From positions 31,350-95,349 of the forward strand of contig DATJYN010000115.1 in assembly GCA_035499575.1 (NCBI GenBank): a stretch of 64,000 nt of DNA, read 5' to 3'. This stretch comes from RBG-16-66-20 sp035499575 (GTDB lineage Bacteria > Pseudomonadota > Gammaproteobacteria > Burkholderiales > SG8-39). The first letter of the stretch is position 1, and every line of letters begins with the position of its first letter. Below, piece after piece: positions 1-8,785 of this stretch. A program made the translations under genes and the position numbers. Below the pieces are notes generated by a model. It searched no databases and was not told where the DNA came from. It was given only the letters and a program-made list of their open reading frames with translations.

Positions 1-739
1 TTGCGAAGGCGAGCGTCTTCACCGCCAGCGCGAGCAGGATGAATACCGCCAGCAGGCGGCGCACCGGCGCACCCTCGCGCACGCACGCGGAAGCCAGCAA
101 CGCCACCGCGGCAAGGTTTGCCGCCGTCGTCACGGTTTCGACGTAGACGAAGAGCTCCGCTTCGTGCCGCTCGCCCACCGCGCCGGCGAACAGATCGCGC
201 AAGTCGCCGGTGCCGAACAGCAGCGTCGCGGGATTGAGCTGGGCGAATAGCCACAGCCCGAGCAGCGTCAGTCCCAGGTCGGCGGCGGCGCCAGGTGCGA
301 GCGCCTCGGCGCGCAGGCGCTGCAGCGGCCCGCCGGCGAGCAGAGTCGACGAGAAAAGCCCGCCCGCCATTGCGCCGGCGGCCGCGCCGGCGACGTTCGC
401 GATGACGTCGAGATTGGAGGGGATGCGGGCCGGGAGGAAGCTCTGTGCAGTCTCCAGCGAAAGCGAAAGCACGGCGCCGGTCAAAACCGCAGCCGATACG
501 GCCGCCGGCACCCTGAGGCGCGCACCGGTCGCCAAGACGCACAACAGGCCGTAAGGAACGTAGCCGAAGAAGTTCGCCGCCATATCGAAGGCCGTGACAT
601 AACGCGGCCAGGGCGCGCCGACGAAGGCAAGCACCGGGCCGCCGGGATCCCGCCAACCGGAGAGCGGGTAGAGCGACGCGTAAACGACGAGCAGAACGTA
701 GACAGCGAGGAGGAATCTCGCGAGAGGGGAGTCGCGCAA
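1..739 (-). CDS. VanZ-like membrane protein, C-terminus cut by window edge
   Basis: The reading frame is open from a TTG at 739 to the left edge, so the C-terminus lies outside the window. The translation begins LRDSPLARFLLAVYVLLVVY and is rich in hydrophobic segments. It carries a VanZ-type signature, PARIPSNLDVIANVAGA, around residues 95-111, preceded by an SLETAQ stretch. VanZ-like proteins are small multi-pass membrane proteins; the founding member gives teicoplanin resistance but most have no known role. The start sits one base after the stop of the upstream symporter gene, so the two are probably co-transcribed. The frame stays open further upstream, so the exact start is uncertain. Confidence 0.7.
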   Translation of the reverse strand, partial: MRDSPLARFLLAVYVLLVVYASLYPLSGWRDPGGPVLAFVGAPWPRYVTAFDMAANFFGYVPYGLLCVLATGARLRVPAAVSAAVLTGAVLSLSLETAQSFLPARIPSNLDVIANVAGAAAGAMAGGLFSSTLLAGGPLQRLRAEALAPGAAADLGLTLLGLWLFAQLNPATLLFGTGDLRDLFAGAVGERHEAELFVYVETVTTAANLAAVALLASACVREGAPVRRLLAVFILLALAVKTLAFA

Positions 740-740
740 C

Positions 741-2177
741 CTAGCTCTTGCGGTGTTCGTGGGCGACGGTGCGCCCTTGTGGGATGAGCGAACCCATCGC
801 CATGCCGAACACTGAAAACACCAGGCCGACCAGGGGCGACGGCACCGTCGCATCCGGAGCCACCGCATCCGCGATCAGCCAGGCGACGAGCCCGAACACG
901 GCGGACAGGATGGCGCCCGCGTTGTTCGCGCGCTTCCAGAAAATGCCGGCGGCGAGCGGCACGAAGGCGCTCACCAGGGTCACGGTATAGGCATTCTGGA
1001 CCATGTCGTACATGGTCCTCTTGGAATTGAGCGCGAACAGCAATGCCGCCAGCGTGAACGAGACCAGGACCAGGCGCAGCGTCAGCAGGAACTGGCGGTC
1101 GCTCATGCGCGGGAAGCGCGGCTTGATGATGTTCTCGGTGCACAGCGAGCTCGGCGCGATGATCGCGCCGCTCGCCGTCGACAGGATCGCTGACAGCAGG
1201 GCGCCGAAAAACAGCACTTGGATCCATAGCGGCGTCCTGCTCAGGATGAATGACGGCAGGATCCGCTGCATCTCTCGCGCGTCTTCAGTGGACAGCAGAT
1301 TGCCGAGCGACGGGTCGATCATCAAGCCCGCGTAGACGATGTAGATCGGCACGAAGGCGAAGCTGAAGTAGACGGCGCCGCCGAGAAGCGTGCCGAGAAT
1401 CGCCGTTTTCTCGTTCTTGGCGGAAGTCACGCGCTGGAAGATGTCCTGCTGGGGAATGGAGCCGATCGCCAGCGTAAGGAAGGACGTAACGAAGGCCAGC
1501 CATTCCTTGGTGCCCGCCTTGGGCCAGAATTCGAAGCGGCCCGCCTCCGACGCGGCAGCGAGGACCTTGCCCGGTCCGCCGGCCATGTCGCCTACGACCC
1601 AGGCGATCAGCACCACGCCGACGATGATCATCACGGACTGGAACAGGTCGGTCATTGCCACCGACCACATCCCCCCCCAAATTGTGTAGCCCAGCACCAC
1701 TGCGGAGCCGAGGATGATGCCGTTCTCCAGGGAAATCGTTCCCCCGGTGAGGGTGGAGAAGGCGAGGCCCAGCGCGGTGAGCTGCGCGGCCGTCCAGCCG
1801 AGGTACGAGACGGCGATGACGACGCTGGTACCCAGCTCCATCGTGCGTCCGTAGCGCTTGCGGTAGAAATCGCCGATCGTGAGGAGATCCATCCGGTAGA
1901 ACGCCCGCGCGAAGAACAGCGCCACGATCACCAGGCAGAAAGACGAGCCGAACGGGTCGGCGATGATGCCGCCCAGCCCCGTCTTGGCGAACTCCGCGGA
2001 TACCGACAGCACGGTTTCCGCGCCGAACCAGGTAGCGAATACCGTCGCGGTGTTCATGTAGAGCGGCAAGCTCCTGCCGGCCACCACGTAGTCCTTGGAA
2101 TTCTGCACGCGCCTGGCGGCCCACAGACCGATGCCGATCGTGACAAGCAGGTACAGGACGACAAATGCGATCAGCAT
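741..2177 (-). CDS. sodium:solute symporter family protein
   Basis: A 478-residue multi-pass membrane protein of the SSS/SLC5 family, using the ATG at 2177 (MLIAFVVLYL). A longer reading from 2216 would run into ubiB, so the internal start is preferred. Hallmarks include SKDYVVAGRSLPLY just after the first membrane segment, a FGAETVLS stretch and the GGMWSVAMTDLFQ segment typical of SSS transporters. About 12-13 hydrophobic segments follow. The substrate cannot be told from sequence; relatives carry proline, pantothenate, acetate or other organic solutes with Na+. It lies 16 bases after ubiB and directly before the VanZ-like gene. Confidence 0.85.
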   Translation of the reverse strand: MLIAFVVLYLLVTIGIGLWAARRVQNSKDYVVAGRSLPLYMNTATVFATWFGAETVLSVSAEFAKTGLGGIIADPFGSSFCLVIVALFFARAFYRMDLLTIGDFYRKRYGRTMELGTSVVIAVSYLGWTAAQLTALGLAFSTLTGGTISLENGIILGSAVVLGYTIWGGMWSVAMTDLFQSVMIIVGVVLIAWVVGDMAGGPGKVLAAASEAGRFEFWPKAGTKEWLAFVTSFLTLAIGSIPQQDIFQRVTSAKNEKTAILGTLLGGAVYFSFAFVPIYIVYAGLMIDPSLGNLLSTEDAREMQRILPSFILSRTPLWIQVLFFGALLSAILSTASGAIIAPSSLCTENIIKPRFPRMSDRQFLLTLRLVLVSFTLAALLFALNSKRTMYDMVQNAYTVTLVSAFVPLAAGIFWKRANNAGAILSAVFGLVAWLIADAVAPDATVPSPLVGLVFSVFGMAMGSLIPQGRTVAHEHRKS

Positions 2178-2193
2178 GGCAGGCGCATCATAA

Positions 2194-3684
2194 TCAGAAC
2201 AGAAACACCCCCACAAGAACCACGCCGGCCGCCAGGACGGCGACCAGCGCGGCCAGCAAGTCGTTGCGGCGCCGGTTCTCCGCCGCGAGGCGCTCCAGAT
2301 CGGTGCGCAATTCCACCATACGATCCTCCGCCAGCAGCCGGTGCAATAGGCGCGGAAGCACCGGCAGCGTCTGTGCCCAGTACGGCGCTTCGCGCCTGAG
2401 CGCGCGCAGCAGGCCGCGCCAACCTACCTGCTCGCTCATCCAGCGCTCGAGGAAGGGTTTGGCGGTCCGCCAGAGGTCGAGGTCGGGATCGAGTTCGCGG
2501 CCCAGGCCCTCGACGTTGAGCAGCGTCTTCTGCAACATCACCAGCTGCGGCTGGATCTCGACGCCGAAGCGGCGCGAGGTCTGGAACAGGCGCAGCAGCA
2601 GCCTGCCGAAATAGATCTCCCTAAGCGGCCGCGCGAAGATCGGTTCGCAGACGGCGCGGATCGCGGCCTCGAAATCGTCCAGCCGCGTGCCGGCCGGCAC
2701 CCAGCCTGCGTCCAGGTGCGCCTGCGCCACGCGCCGGTAGTCGCGGTTGAAAAAGGCGAGGAAGTTCTGCGCCAAGTAGCTTTTATCCGTTTCGGACAGC
2801 GTGCCCATGATGCCGAAGTCGAGCGCGATGTATTTGCCGCGCGTTTCCCCCTCCGTGGATACGAGGATGTTGCCGGGATGCATGTCGGCATGGAAAAAAC
2901 CGTCGCGGAACACCTGCGTGAAGAAGATTTCCACGCCGGCACGCGCGAGCGCCGGGATGTCGACGCCTTTCTCCCTCAGGATCTCGACCTTGGAAATCGG
3001 CGTGCCGCGCATGCGCTCCATCACCATCACGCGCTGCGAGCAATAGTCCCAGTACACTTTCGGCACCGCGAGCAGCGGGGATTGCTCGAAATTGCGCCGC
3101 AACAGCGATGCGTTCGCCGCCTCGCGGACCAGGTCCAGTTCTTCATCGAGGTGGCGAGCGAATTCGGCAACCACTTCGCGCGGCTTCAGCCGCGGCCCGT
3201 CCGCCCAGAAGCGCTCCAGCAAGCCGGCCGCCGTTTCCATCAGCAGCACATCCTCGGCGATCGCCCGCTCCACGCCCGGCCGCAGTACCTTGACCGCGAC
3301 TTCGGTGCCGTCCTTCAGCACACCCAAGTGCACCTGCGCGACAGATGCGCTGGCGACGGGCTCTTTTTCGAACTTGCCGAATGCTTGCTCAATCGTCTTG
3401 CCCAGCGATCGCTCGACCTCACCGGCGGCAAGCCCGGCGTCGAACGGCGGCACCCTGTCCTGGAGCTTCGCAAGCTCGTCAGCGATGTCCGCGGGCAGCA
3501 GGTCGCGCCGCGTGGACAGTATCTGCCCGAACTTGACGAAGATCGGACCCAGCGTCTCGAGCGCTTCGCGCAATTGCTTGCCCCTCGTCGGATCAGGTTC
3601 GCCCGCGAAGCGCGGCAGGAAACGGTACAGGCGAAAACGCAGGCCGACGTGCAGGATGCGAACGAGGCGCAGCAGGTTGCCCAT
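2194..3684 (-). CDS. ubiB: UbiB, atypical kinase-like ubiquinone biosynthesis protein
   Basis: A 496-residue protein of the ABC1/UbiB/Coq8 atypical kinase family, needed for aerobic ubiquinone synthesis at the inner membrane. The family-specific KxGQ motif is present as VKFGQILSTRRDL (Lys51-Gln54), followed by AVKVLRPG (ATP-binding lysine), HADMHPGNILV (catalytic loop) and ALDFGIMG (metal-binding Asp). The C-terminus ends in a hydrophobic segment, LLAALVAVLAAGVVLVGVFL, expected to anchor it in the membrane. It starts one base after the ubiJ stop, so the two are translated from one message. Length is slightly shorter than E. coli UbiB (546). Confidence 0.95.
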   Translation of the reverse strand: MGNLLRLVRILHVGLRFRLYRFLPRFAGEPDPTRGKQLREALETLGPIFVKFGQILSTRRDLLPADIADELAKLQDRVPPFDAGLAAGEVERSLGKTIEQAFGKFEKEPVASASVAQVHLGVLKDGTEVAVKVLRPGVERAIAEDVLLMETAAGLLERFWADGPRLKPREVVAEFARHLDEELDLVREAANASLLRRNFEQSPLLAVPKVYWDYCSQRVMVMERMRGTPISKVEILREKGVDIPALARAGVEIFFTQVFRDGFFHADMHPGNILVSTEGETRGKYIALDFGIMGTLSETDKSYLAQNFLAFFNRDYRRVAQAHLDAGWVPAGTRLDDFEAAIRAVCEPIFARPLREIYFGRLLLRLFQTSRRFGVEIQPQLVMLQKTLLNVEGLGRELDPDLDLWRTAKPFLERWMSEQVGWRGLLRALRREAPYWAQTLPVLPRLLHRLLAEDRMVELRTDLERLAAENRRRNDLLAALVAVLAAGVVLVGVFLF

Positions 3685-3685
3685 C

Positions 3686-4264
3686 TCAGCGGCCGAGCCG
3701 GTCTACGCGCTTTTCCAGGCGCTCCAGGGCATCGCGCAGTCGAGCCTGCGAGCTGCCGATCTCGTCCAATTCTGCGCGTATGACCAGCAAGGGCTTTTCT
3801 TCGGTCGCATATTCGACCAGGGCCTCGGCGACGCGCTGCGCCGCATCGACATGCCAGGCCGCAACCCCGCGCGCAAGTCGGCTAACGCGGCGGGCCGCGA
3901 CGTCGCCGACGACTTTGGCGACCTCCTCCTCCACGTCCCAGCGCAGGTGGCGGAACAAGAACATGACCTCGTTAGCCAGGCGCGCATTGCCTTCGATCCG
4001 GATCGCGCGCAGGAAATGTGCCTCGCCTTTTAGCGCGGCGGCAGGCGCATCCGGACCGACGGTGATGACCAGCGACGGGTTTGCCGCCACGTCGGGCGGG
4101 GCCGCCAGCCTGCCCTCGGGCGTGACCGTGAAGCGCAGCGCCGGCAGCGGCGACAAGCGCAACTCCAGCGCTTCGCCGGCGAACGGCGCCAGGCGCTCGC
4201 GCGACCAAGGCTCCGAATCGAGCAGGAAATTCAGGCCGGCGGCGAAGGGTGATTCAAATTTCAT
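3686..4264 (-). CDS. ubiJ: UbiJ, SCP2-domain ubiquinone biosynthesis accessory factor
   Basis: A 192-residue protein with an SCP2 lipid-binding domain in the first ~110 residues (the FTVTPEGRLAAPPDVAANPS beta region, then LVITVGPDAPAAALKGEAHF and the IRIEGNARLANEV helix) and a helical, charged C-terminal tail (LRDALERLEKRVDRLGR) like that used by UbiJ to contact UbiK. In E. coli ubiJ lies between ubiE and ubiB; here the order ubiE ... ubiJ-ubiB is kept with a Tim44 gene inserted. It is the first gene after the terminator at 4289-4316, so it probably has its own promoter, although I see no clear Shine-Dalgarno before the ATG. Confidence 0.85.
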   Translation of the reverse strand: MKFESPFAAGLNFLLDSEPWSRERLAPFAGEALELRLSPLPALRFTVTPEGRLAAPPDVAANPSLVITVGPDAPAAALKGEAHFLRAIRIEGNARLANEVMFLFRHLRWDVEEEVAKVVGDVAARRVSRLARGVAAWHVDAAQRVAEALVEYATEEKPLLVIRAELDEIGSSQARLRDALERLEKRVDRLGR

Positions 4265-4288
4265 GAGTTAGATGCGGGGTCGAAAATG

Positions 4289-4320
4289 CGAAAGGCCACC
4301 CTGAGGTGGCCTTTCGTTTT
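4289..4320. terminator. Rho-independent terminator between the Tim44 gene and ubiJ
   Basis: A perfect 12-bp inverted repeat (CGAAAGGCCACC / GGTGGCCTTTCG) with a four-base CTGA loop is followed on the plus strand by TTTT. On the minus strand it is followed, two bases on, by TTTT as well. Since genes on both sides read on the minus strand, its working role is to end the transcript coming from the Tim44 gene. Confidence 0.85.
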
Positions 4321-4336
4321 AAAGCCAGATGGGAGA

Positions 4337-5206
4337 TTAATGCATCTGCTGGATGCCGGCGAGTTGCCAGCCGCCCGGGCCGTTGACCGGCTTGGCGAGG
4401 TTCCACACCTCCTCGAAGCCCTGCGGTGCGTCGCCCGGCGATTCGCGCAGCGTCCCCGAGAAGCGGATGCTGGCCCAATGCTTGTCGCCCTCGGTGACCA
4501 CTTCCAGCAAATCGGCATTCAGCGCCAGCACGTCCGTGTGCTGCTTCGCGCTGCCGCGCTGGATCACGTCCTTTCTCAGCTCCTCGAATAGTTCGTCGCT
4601 GGTGAATTCACGCAGCTCTTCCAGGTTGCCCTGGTCGTTGGCGATTTGCAGGCGCATGTAGTTCAGCTTCGCGCTCTTGAGGAAACCGGCGACATCGAAG
4701 CCGTCGGGAACGTTCGTGCGCGCGGGTTGCTCAGTACTCTTCACGTCAAAACCCGCCGCTTGCGAGGGGGGCGGTGCAGCGACTGTTTCGCTTCCAATAC
4801 CCGCGTATTGGAACCGCTGTGGCGCCTCGCCGCGCTTCTGCGTCAACAGGCGCATGACGGCGATCATCGCAAATACGAGCAATCCCGCCAGCAGCATGCC
4901 GACCAGGGCGCCGCCCATGCCGTTGGCGCCCATCAGCCAGCCAAGCGCGCCGCCGAGGGCAAGCCCGCCCAGCAGCGGAGCCCACCGGGATAAACCGCTG
5001 GCCGGTTGCGGCTGAGCGCCAGCGGGCGTTGAGGCGGGCGCGGCCTGCTGCGCAGGCTTGGCCGGCGCGGCCGCGGGCGGTGCACTGGTAATGCTGCGCT
5101 GGGAACCGATCGAACGAGACCCGCCGAGGCGCTTGGCGTCGGCATCGGTGGCGATGAAGGCCGCGCACAACAATGCGGCGGTTAATCCGAGTAAAAACCT
5201 CGTCAT
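4337..5206 (-). CDS. Tim44-like domain protein with signal peptide and membrane segments
   Basis: A 289-residue protein. It opens with a signal-like stretch (MTRFLLGLTAALLCAAFIA), then a Pro/Ala-rich linker (residues ~40-70), two Gly/Ala/Leu hydrophobic segments (LLGGLALGGALGWLMG and ALVGMLLAGLLVFAMIAVM), and a C-terminal Tim44-like lipid-binding fold from about residue 165 (DVAGFLKSAKLNYMRLQIAND to the end). Tim44 in mitochondria tethers mtHsp70 to the import channel; bacterial relatives have no firmly assigned role. It follows ubiE on the same strand and ends just before a strong terminator, so it is the last gene of the ubiE transcript. Confidence 0.85.
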   Translation of the reverse strand: MTRFLLGLTAALLCAAFIATDADAKRLGGSRSIGSQRSITSAPPAAAPAKPAQQAAPASTPAGAQPQPASGLSRWAPLLGGLALGGALGWLMGANGMGGALVGMLLAGLLVFAMIAVMRLLTQKRGEAPQRFQYAGIGSETVAAPPPSQAAGFDVKSTEQPARTNVPDGFDVAGFLKSAKLNYMRLQIANDQGNLEELREFTSDELFEELRKDVIQRGSAKQHTDVLALNADLLEVVTEGDKHWASIRFSGTLRESPGDAPQGFEEVWNLAKPVNGPGGWQLAGIQQMH

Positions 5207-5241
5207 GGTGTACCTTGGGTGTCTGTAAGCTAAATGTCAGC

Positions 5242-5973
5242 TTACCCCAGTTTGTAGCCGCGGTGTACCGCTACCGCGCCCGCGGCGAGATTGAAATATT
5301 CGACCTGCTCCAGCCCGGCTCGTTCCAGCATCGCCGCCAATGCCGCCTGGTCCGGATGCATGCGGATCGATTCCGCAAGGTATCGGTAGGCGCCGGCGTC
5401 ACCGGCCACCCGCTTTCCGAGCCAGGGCAGCACGTGGAAGGAATACAGGTCGTACGGTTTCCGCAACGGCTTCCATACCCGGGAAAACTCCAGCACCAGC
5501 AGCCGGCCGCCGGGCTTGAGTACGCGCACCATCTCCGCGAGCGCCACGTCCTTGTGTGTCATGTTGCGCAGGCCGAAACCCACGCTCACGCAATCGAAGC
5601 GCGCATCGCCGAAAGGCAGCCGCTCGGCGTCGCAGCGCGTCGCAGGGATCATCATCCCGGCGTCCAGCATCCGATCGCGGCCGCGCGCGAGCATCGGCGC
5701 GTTGATGTCGCTCATCCAGACTTCCGCGCCGCGCGCGGCGAAGGCGCGCGCCAGGTCGCCGCTGCCAGAGGCGACGTCGAGCACCCGTTCGCCGGGCCGG
5801 ATGCGCGCCACCGACACCGTGAACGCCTTCCAGAGCCGGTGCAGGCCGAAAGACATCAGGTCGTTCATCAAATCGTAGCGCCCGGCGACCCGGTCGAAGA
5901 CCTCTTCCACGCGCTTTGCCTTTTCCCCGTCGGCAACGCGTTCATATCCGAAGTGCGTCTCACTCACGCGCAT
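5242..5973 (-). CDS. ubiE: UbiE, C-methyltransferase of ubiquinone/menaquinone synthesis
   Basis: A 243-residue SAM-dependent methyltransferase that adds the ring C-methyl group in ubiquinone (and, where present, menaquinone) synthesis. The N-terminal signature FGYERVADGEKAKRVEEVFD and VAGRYDLMNDLMSFGLHRLW is typical of UbiE; the SAM-binding motif I is RVLDVASGSGDLA (~residues 61-73), and the family signature VSVGFGLRNMTH and VLKPGGRLLVLEFS follow. The stop is TAA, inside a small 7-bp hairpin (5225-5245). The start codon directly abuts the DUF971 stop with no gap, so the two genes are translationally linked. Confidence 0.96.
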   Translation of the reverse strand: MRVSETHFGYERVADGEKAKRVEEVFDRVAGRYDLMNDLMSFGLHRLWKAFTVSVARIRPGERVLDVASGSGDLARAFAARGAEVWMSDINAPMLARGRDRMLDAGMMIPATRCDAERLPFGDARFDCVSVGFGLRNMTHKDVALAEMVRVLKPGGRLLVLEFSRVWKPLRKPYDLYSFHVLPWLGKRVAGDAGAYRYLAESIRMHPDQAALAAMLERAGLEQVEYFNLAAGAVAVHRGYKLG

Positions 5974-6360
5974 TCACTCCCTGCTTGCACCCGCTCCGGC
6001 CAGCTTGACGAGATACTCCGCCCACAGGCGCTCCTGGTTCTCGCCCAGATGGTGGAGGTAATCCCAGGAATAGATGCCGGTAGCGTGGCCGTCGGAGAAC
6101 GCCGGCTGCACGGCGTAGGAGCCGACCGGCTCGAGCGAGCGTATATCCACCTTGCTTTTGCCCACCTGCAGCACTTCCTGGCCAGGGCCGTGGCCGCGCA
6201 CTTCCGCCGAAGGCGAATACACGCGCAGGAATTCGTAGGGCAGCTTGAAGGTCTTGCCGTCGGAGAACGAGATCTCCAGCAAGCGCGATTTCTGGTGCAA
6301 CGTGATGCTGGACGGCACGGATGCCGTGGCGGCCGGCGCCCGGCCTGCTTCGCCGGACAC
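5974..6360 (-). CDS. DUF971 (gamma-butyrobetaine hydroxylase-like N-terminal) protein
   Basis: A 128-residue protein starting at a GTG that shares one base with the stop of the upstream gene. The DUF971 fold is visible as LHQKSRLLEISFSDGKTFKL, PYEFLRVYSPSAEVRG, and the ending GIYSWDYLHHLGENQERLWA. The fold resembles the N-terminal domain of gamma-butyrobetaine hydroxylases, and relatives occur in iron-sulfur-linked proteins. Stand-alone copies next to ubiE recur in betaproteobacteria, but their function is not established. No catalytic residues can be assigned here. Confidence 0.85.
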   Translation of the reverse strand: MSGEAGRAPAATASVPSSITLHQKSRLLEISFSDGKTFKLPYEFLRVYSPSAEVRGHGPGQEVLQVGKSKVDIRSLEPVGSYAVQPAFSDGHATGIYSWDYLHHLGENQERLWAEYLVKLAGAGASRE

Positions 6361-7967
6361 TAGGTGACCATTTCGTAGCCGCAGCGCTCGTAGTCGCTGC
6401 CGCGGTCGATGACCTCGGTGAGCCGCACCCTGATGTGGCCTTCGACATAGACCTCGATCACGCGCTTGGGCTTGAACCAGCCTGCGGGCACCACCAGCGA
6501 GGGCGGCGCGTTCTGCGCGCTGACCCCGGTCAGCGACAGCGCCTGCAGGTATTTCGCACCCATCACGTTCAGGCCGGTCGGCCGCACCGCCGTGGCGGCC
6601 GGCAGGCCGGGCAGCAGCCGCACGCCGCAGAAAAGGTCGCCGGCGTCGTTCTGCATGAGCCAGCGCACCTGGCCCAGCATGAAGCTCTTGGAGTCCGCGG
6701 GGCGCACGCCGATCAGCTGGCCGTGGCTGTAGCGCTTGCCCGGGTTGCCGGCACGCCGGACCATCCGCAATCCTTGCGAGCTCTCGTCCTCGATCTGCCA
6801 GTGCTCGAGCACGTAGCCGTGCACCACGCTGTAGTCGTCTTCTTCGCGCGTGCTGACGCGGCCGAAGGCGGCAATCTGGTCGCGCTGTGCGGCGGTGAGT
6901 TCCTTCGCTTCGCCGGGCTGCTTGAACACGTGTCCTGAGATGTAGTAATGGATCGCGCCCATGTCGTTACAGGCCTGCGCGACGTCGGTGACGCGCTTGC
7001 GCTCGGCGGCGCGCGGCTGCTTCGCCTGGCACCATTGGCGGTAGAGGAACACGAGCAGCTGCTCGCAGGAGGGCTGCACGCAGTCCTCTCCCAGCGCGAG
7101 CTTGGCGGGCGACTCGCCTTTGCGCAGCAGCCCGATCCGGTTGCGCAGGCTCTTGGCGAGGCGCTTGACGTCGAGGTAGCGCGGCTCTGCCGCCCGCGGA
7201 CCCTCGCGCTCGGGGTACTGCTCGCTTTCCAGATCGACCACCAGCGGCGGAATGTCCTCCTCGGGCGCCTCGCGGCTGATCTCGACCTTTTCCGCCCAGC
7301 GCTCAAGCAGGAAGGCGGCAAAAGTAAGCTGGCGCTGGCTCAGCTCATTTGGGTTCGCCATGCCGAGCAGCAGCGCGCGCATGTAGGCGATGCGCGGCGA
7401 GGTCTCGTTGACATCGCGGTTCAGGTAATCCTTGACCGCGTCGTCGGCGACGCCAAGTTCCTCGGCGCGGGCATAGCCTTCGTGCAGTGCGCGCCATTCG
7501 CGCGACGGCACCTGGCGGTACGCACGATGATGGTGGAACATCTTCAGGCCGGTATAGGCGAGCACCCGCTGGCAGACCAGCGCCGCCTGCGCGGCCATGC
7601 CGGTTTCGTCGGCGCACACCGCCTGCAGGCAGTGCAGGTAGCCGAGGTGCATCTCCTCCCAGAGCGCCAGCGTGTCGTCGAACACTGTGCTCTCGGCCTC
7701 GGCCATCGGCAGCGCGCGATTGGTGAAGCGGCGCGCCTGCTCGATTTCGACGAACTGCACCGCCTCGCGCAGGGTTTCCAGCGCCGCCAGGCGGCTGATC
7801 GCCTTGGTAGCGTAGCGGTTGAATTCATGCAGTTGCGAGAGCAGCTGCTGTTGTGCCGCGGCGACATTAGCCAGCGGGACATTTTCCAGCCAAGCCTTGG
7901 CGCTCGCGGCATCGATGAACTCGGGCGCGGCGTTGGCGGCGAACTCGGGCAGGTCCAGGGCCTTCAT
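6360..7967 (-). CDS. conserved uncharacterised protein, 535 aa
   Basis: I do not recognise a named family with confidence. The first ~230 residues look helical (for example LEEMHLGYLHC-like stretches and FAAFLLERWAEKVEIS), followed by an acidic linker (EAPEEDIPPLVVDLESEQYP). The last ~150 residues look beta-rich, with YSHGQLIGVRPADSKSFMLG and VIEVYVEGHIRVRLTEV, loosely reminiscent of a PilZ-type barrel, though the RxxxR...DxSxxG signature is not evident. There is no signal peptide or membrane segment, so it should be cytoplasmic. It overlaps both neighbours (4 bases upstream, 3 downstream), so it is part of the thrB-to-ubiE transcript. Confidence 0.75.
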   Translation of the reverse strand: MKALDLPEFAANAAPEFIDAASAKAWLENVPLANVAAAQQQLLSQLHEFNRYATKAISRLAALETLREAVQFVEIEQARRFTNRALPMAEAESTVFDDTLALWEEMHLGYLHCLQAVCADETGMAAQAALVCQRVLAYTGLKMFHHHRAYRQVPSREWRALHEGYARAEELGVADDAVKDYLNRDVNETSPRIAYMRALLLGMANPNELSQRQLTFAAFLLERWAEKVEISREAPEEDIPPLVVDLESEQYPEREGPRAAEPRYLDVKRLAKSLRNRIGLLRKGESPAKLALGEDCVQPSCEQLLVFLYRQWCQAKQPRAAERKRVTDVAQACNDMGAIHYYISGHVFKQPGEAKELTAAQRDQIAAFGRVSTREEDDYSVVHGYVLEHWQIEDESSQGLRMVRRAGNPGKRYSHGQLIGVRPADSKSFMLGQVRWLMQNDAGDLFCGVRLLPGLPAATAVRPTGLNVMGAKYLQALSLTGVSAQNAPPSLVVPAGWFKPKRVIEVYVEGHIRVRLTEVIDRGSDYERCGYEMVT

Positions 7968-8767
7968 GAGGGAATTGTAGGGGATTTGGGTGGTTCCACG
8001 CCGGCGGCGGCGCCTGCTTCAAATACGTCGCGGAAGCTCAGGTACGAGCTCGCAAACCACACCGGCAGCAGCGCCCAGACGACTGCAAACAGGGCCGTGT
8101 TCGCCTGCAGCGCGCTTCCCCCGAACAGCGTTGCGCCCGCGACCGCCAGCAGAAGCACGAACCCGAACAGCAGCGTCATGCCGGCGCCATACGCGACGAA
8201 AGCGCGCCAATTGATGAGCGCGGCGGCGGCGCTGAAGAATACGGCCTTGCCCGGCGTGACCTGCTTCCAGGCGACCAGCAGCGGCGCATACCAGAGCGCG
8301 CCCAGCAGCACCGTCTGCAAGCCCGCGCCGACGATCATCGCGAGCTGCAGCCCGGGATCCTGCAGGTCGTCGATTTCCATGCGAACCATCCCTGCCATCG
8401 CCTGCGCGAACAGACCACCGTCGGCCGGGATCGTGGCGCAGAGCACCACCAGCATCCCGGCCAGGTACACGCCGCCGAGCCGTAGCTGGGCCGGCAAGTT
8501 GCGGCGAAAGCCTGCAACCAGCAGCGCTGCGCCGGGCGGTGCGCCGCGCGAAGCCGCGCGCGCGATCGCGTGAGGGCCGACCAGCAGTGCGGGAACCAGC
8601 AGCCACACCAGGGCGAAGCCGATCGTCGGAATCGACAGCGCCAGCGTGAGAGCAAACAGGAAAGCGAGGGCGAACAGCAGCTGGCGCAGCGGCGCGACGC
8701 GGAAAATCACGAAGGCCTCCGCGATCCAGCGCAGGCCGGCGGCGGCGGCGAGCCGGTTGGCGCGCAT
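7964..8767 (-). CDS. BPSS1780-family integral membrane protein
   Basis: A 267-residue protein with about six hydrophobic segments, beginning with a soluble N-terminal turn (LRWIAEAFVIFRVAPLRQLL) that matches the BPSS1780 family common in Burkholderiales and relatives. The paired helices LFALAFLFALTLALSIPTIG and FALVWLLVPALLVGPHAIAR are followed by a Gly/Ala-rich core and a C-terminal WALLPVWFASSYLSFRD. Function is unknown. Its stop overlaps the next gene's ATG by four bases. Confidence 0.8.
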   Translation of the reverse strand: MRANRLAAAAGLRWIAEAFVIFRVAPLRQLLFALAFLFALTLALSIPTIGFALVWLLVPALLVGPHAIARAASRGAPPGAALLVAGFRRNLPAQLRLGGVYLAGMLVVLCATIPADGGLFAQAMAGMVRMEIDDLQDPGLQLAMIVGAGLQTVLLGALWYAPLLVAWKQVTPGKAVFFSAAAALINWRAFVAYGAGMTLLFGFVLLLAVAGATLFGGSALQANTALFAVVWALLPVWFASSYLSFRDVFEAGAAAGVEPPKSPTIPS

Positions 8768-8785
8768 GTCTTTAGCAGGCCCGCT

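Noticed and set aside
5225..5245. Seven-bp hairpin at the ubiE stop as a terminator
   Set aside because: No T tract follows on the minus strand, and the Tim44 gene just downstream has no other obvious promoter.
5173..6363. 396-codon plus-strand frame opposite ubiE and DUF971
   Set aside because: ubiE is certain on the other strand; no domain signals in this frame.
6948..8573. 541-codon plus-strand frame opposite the 535-aa protein and the BPSS1780 gene
   Set aside because: It spans two well-coupled minus-strand genes and shows only antisense composition.
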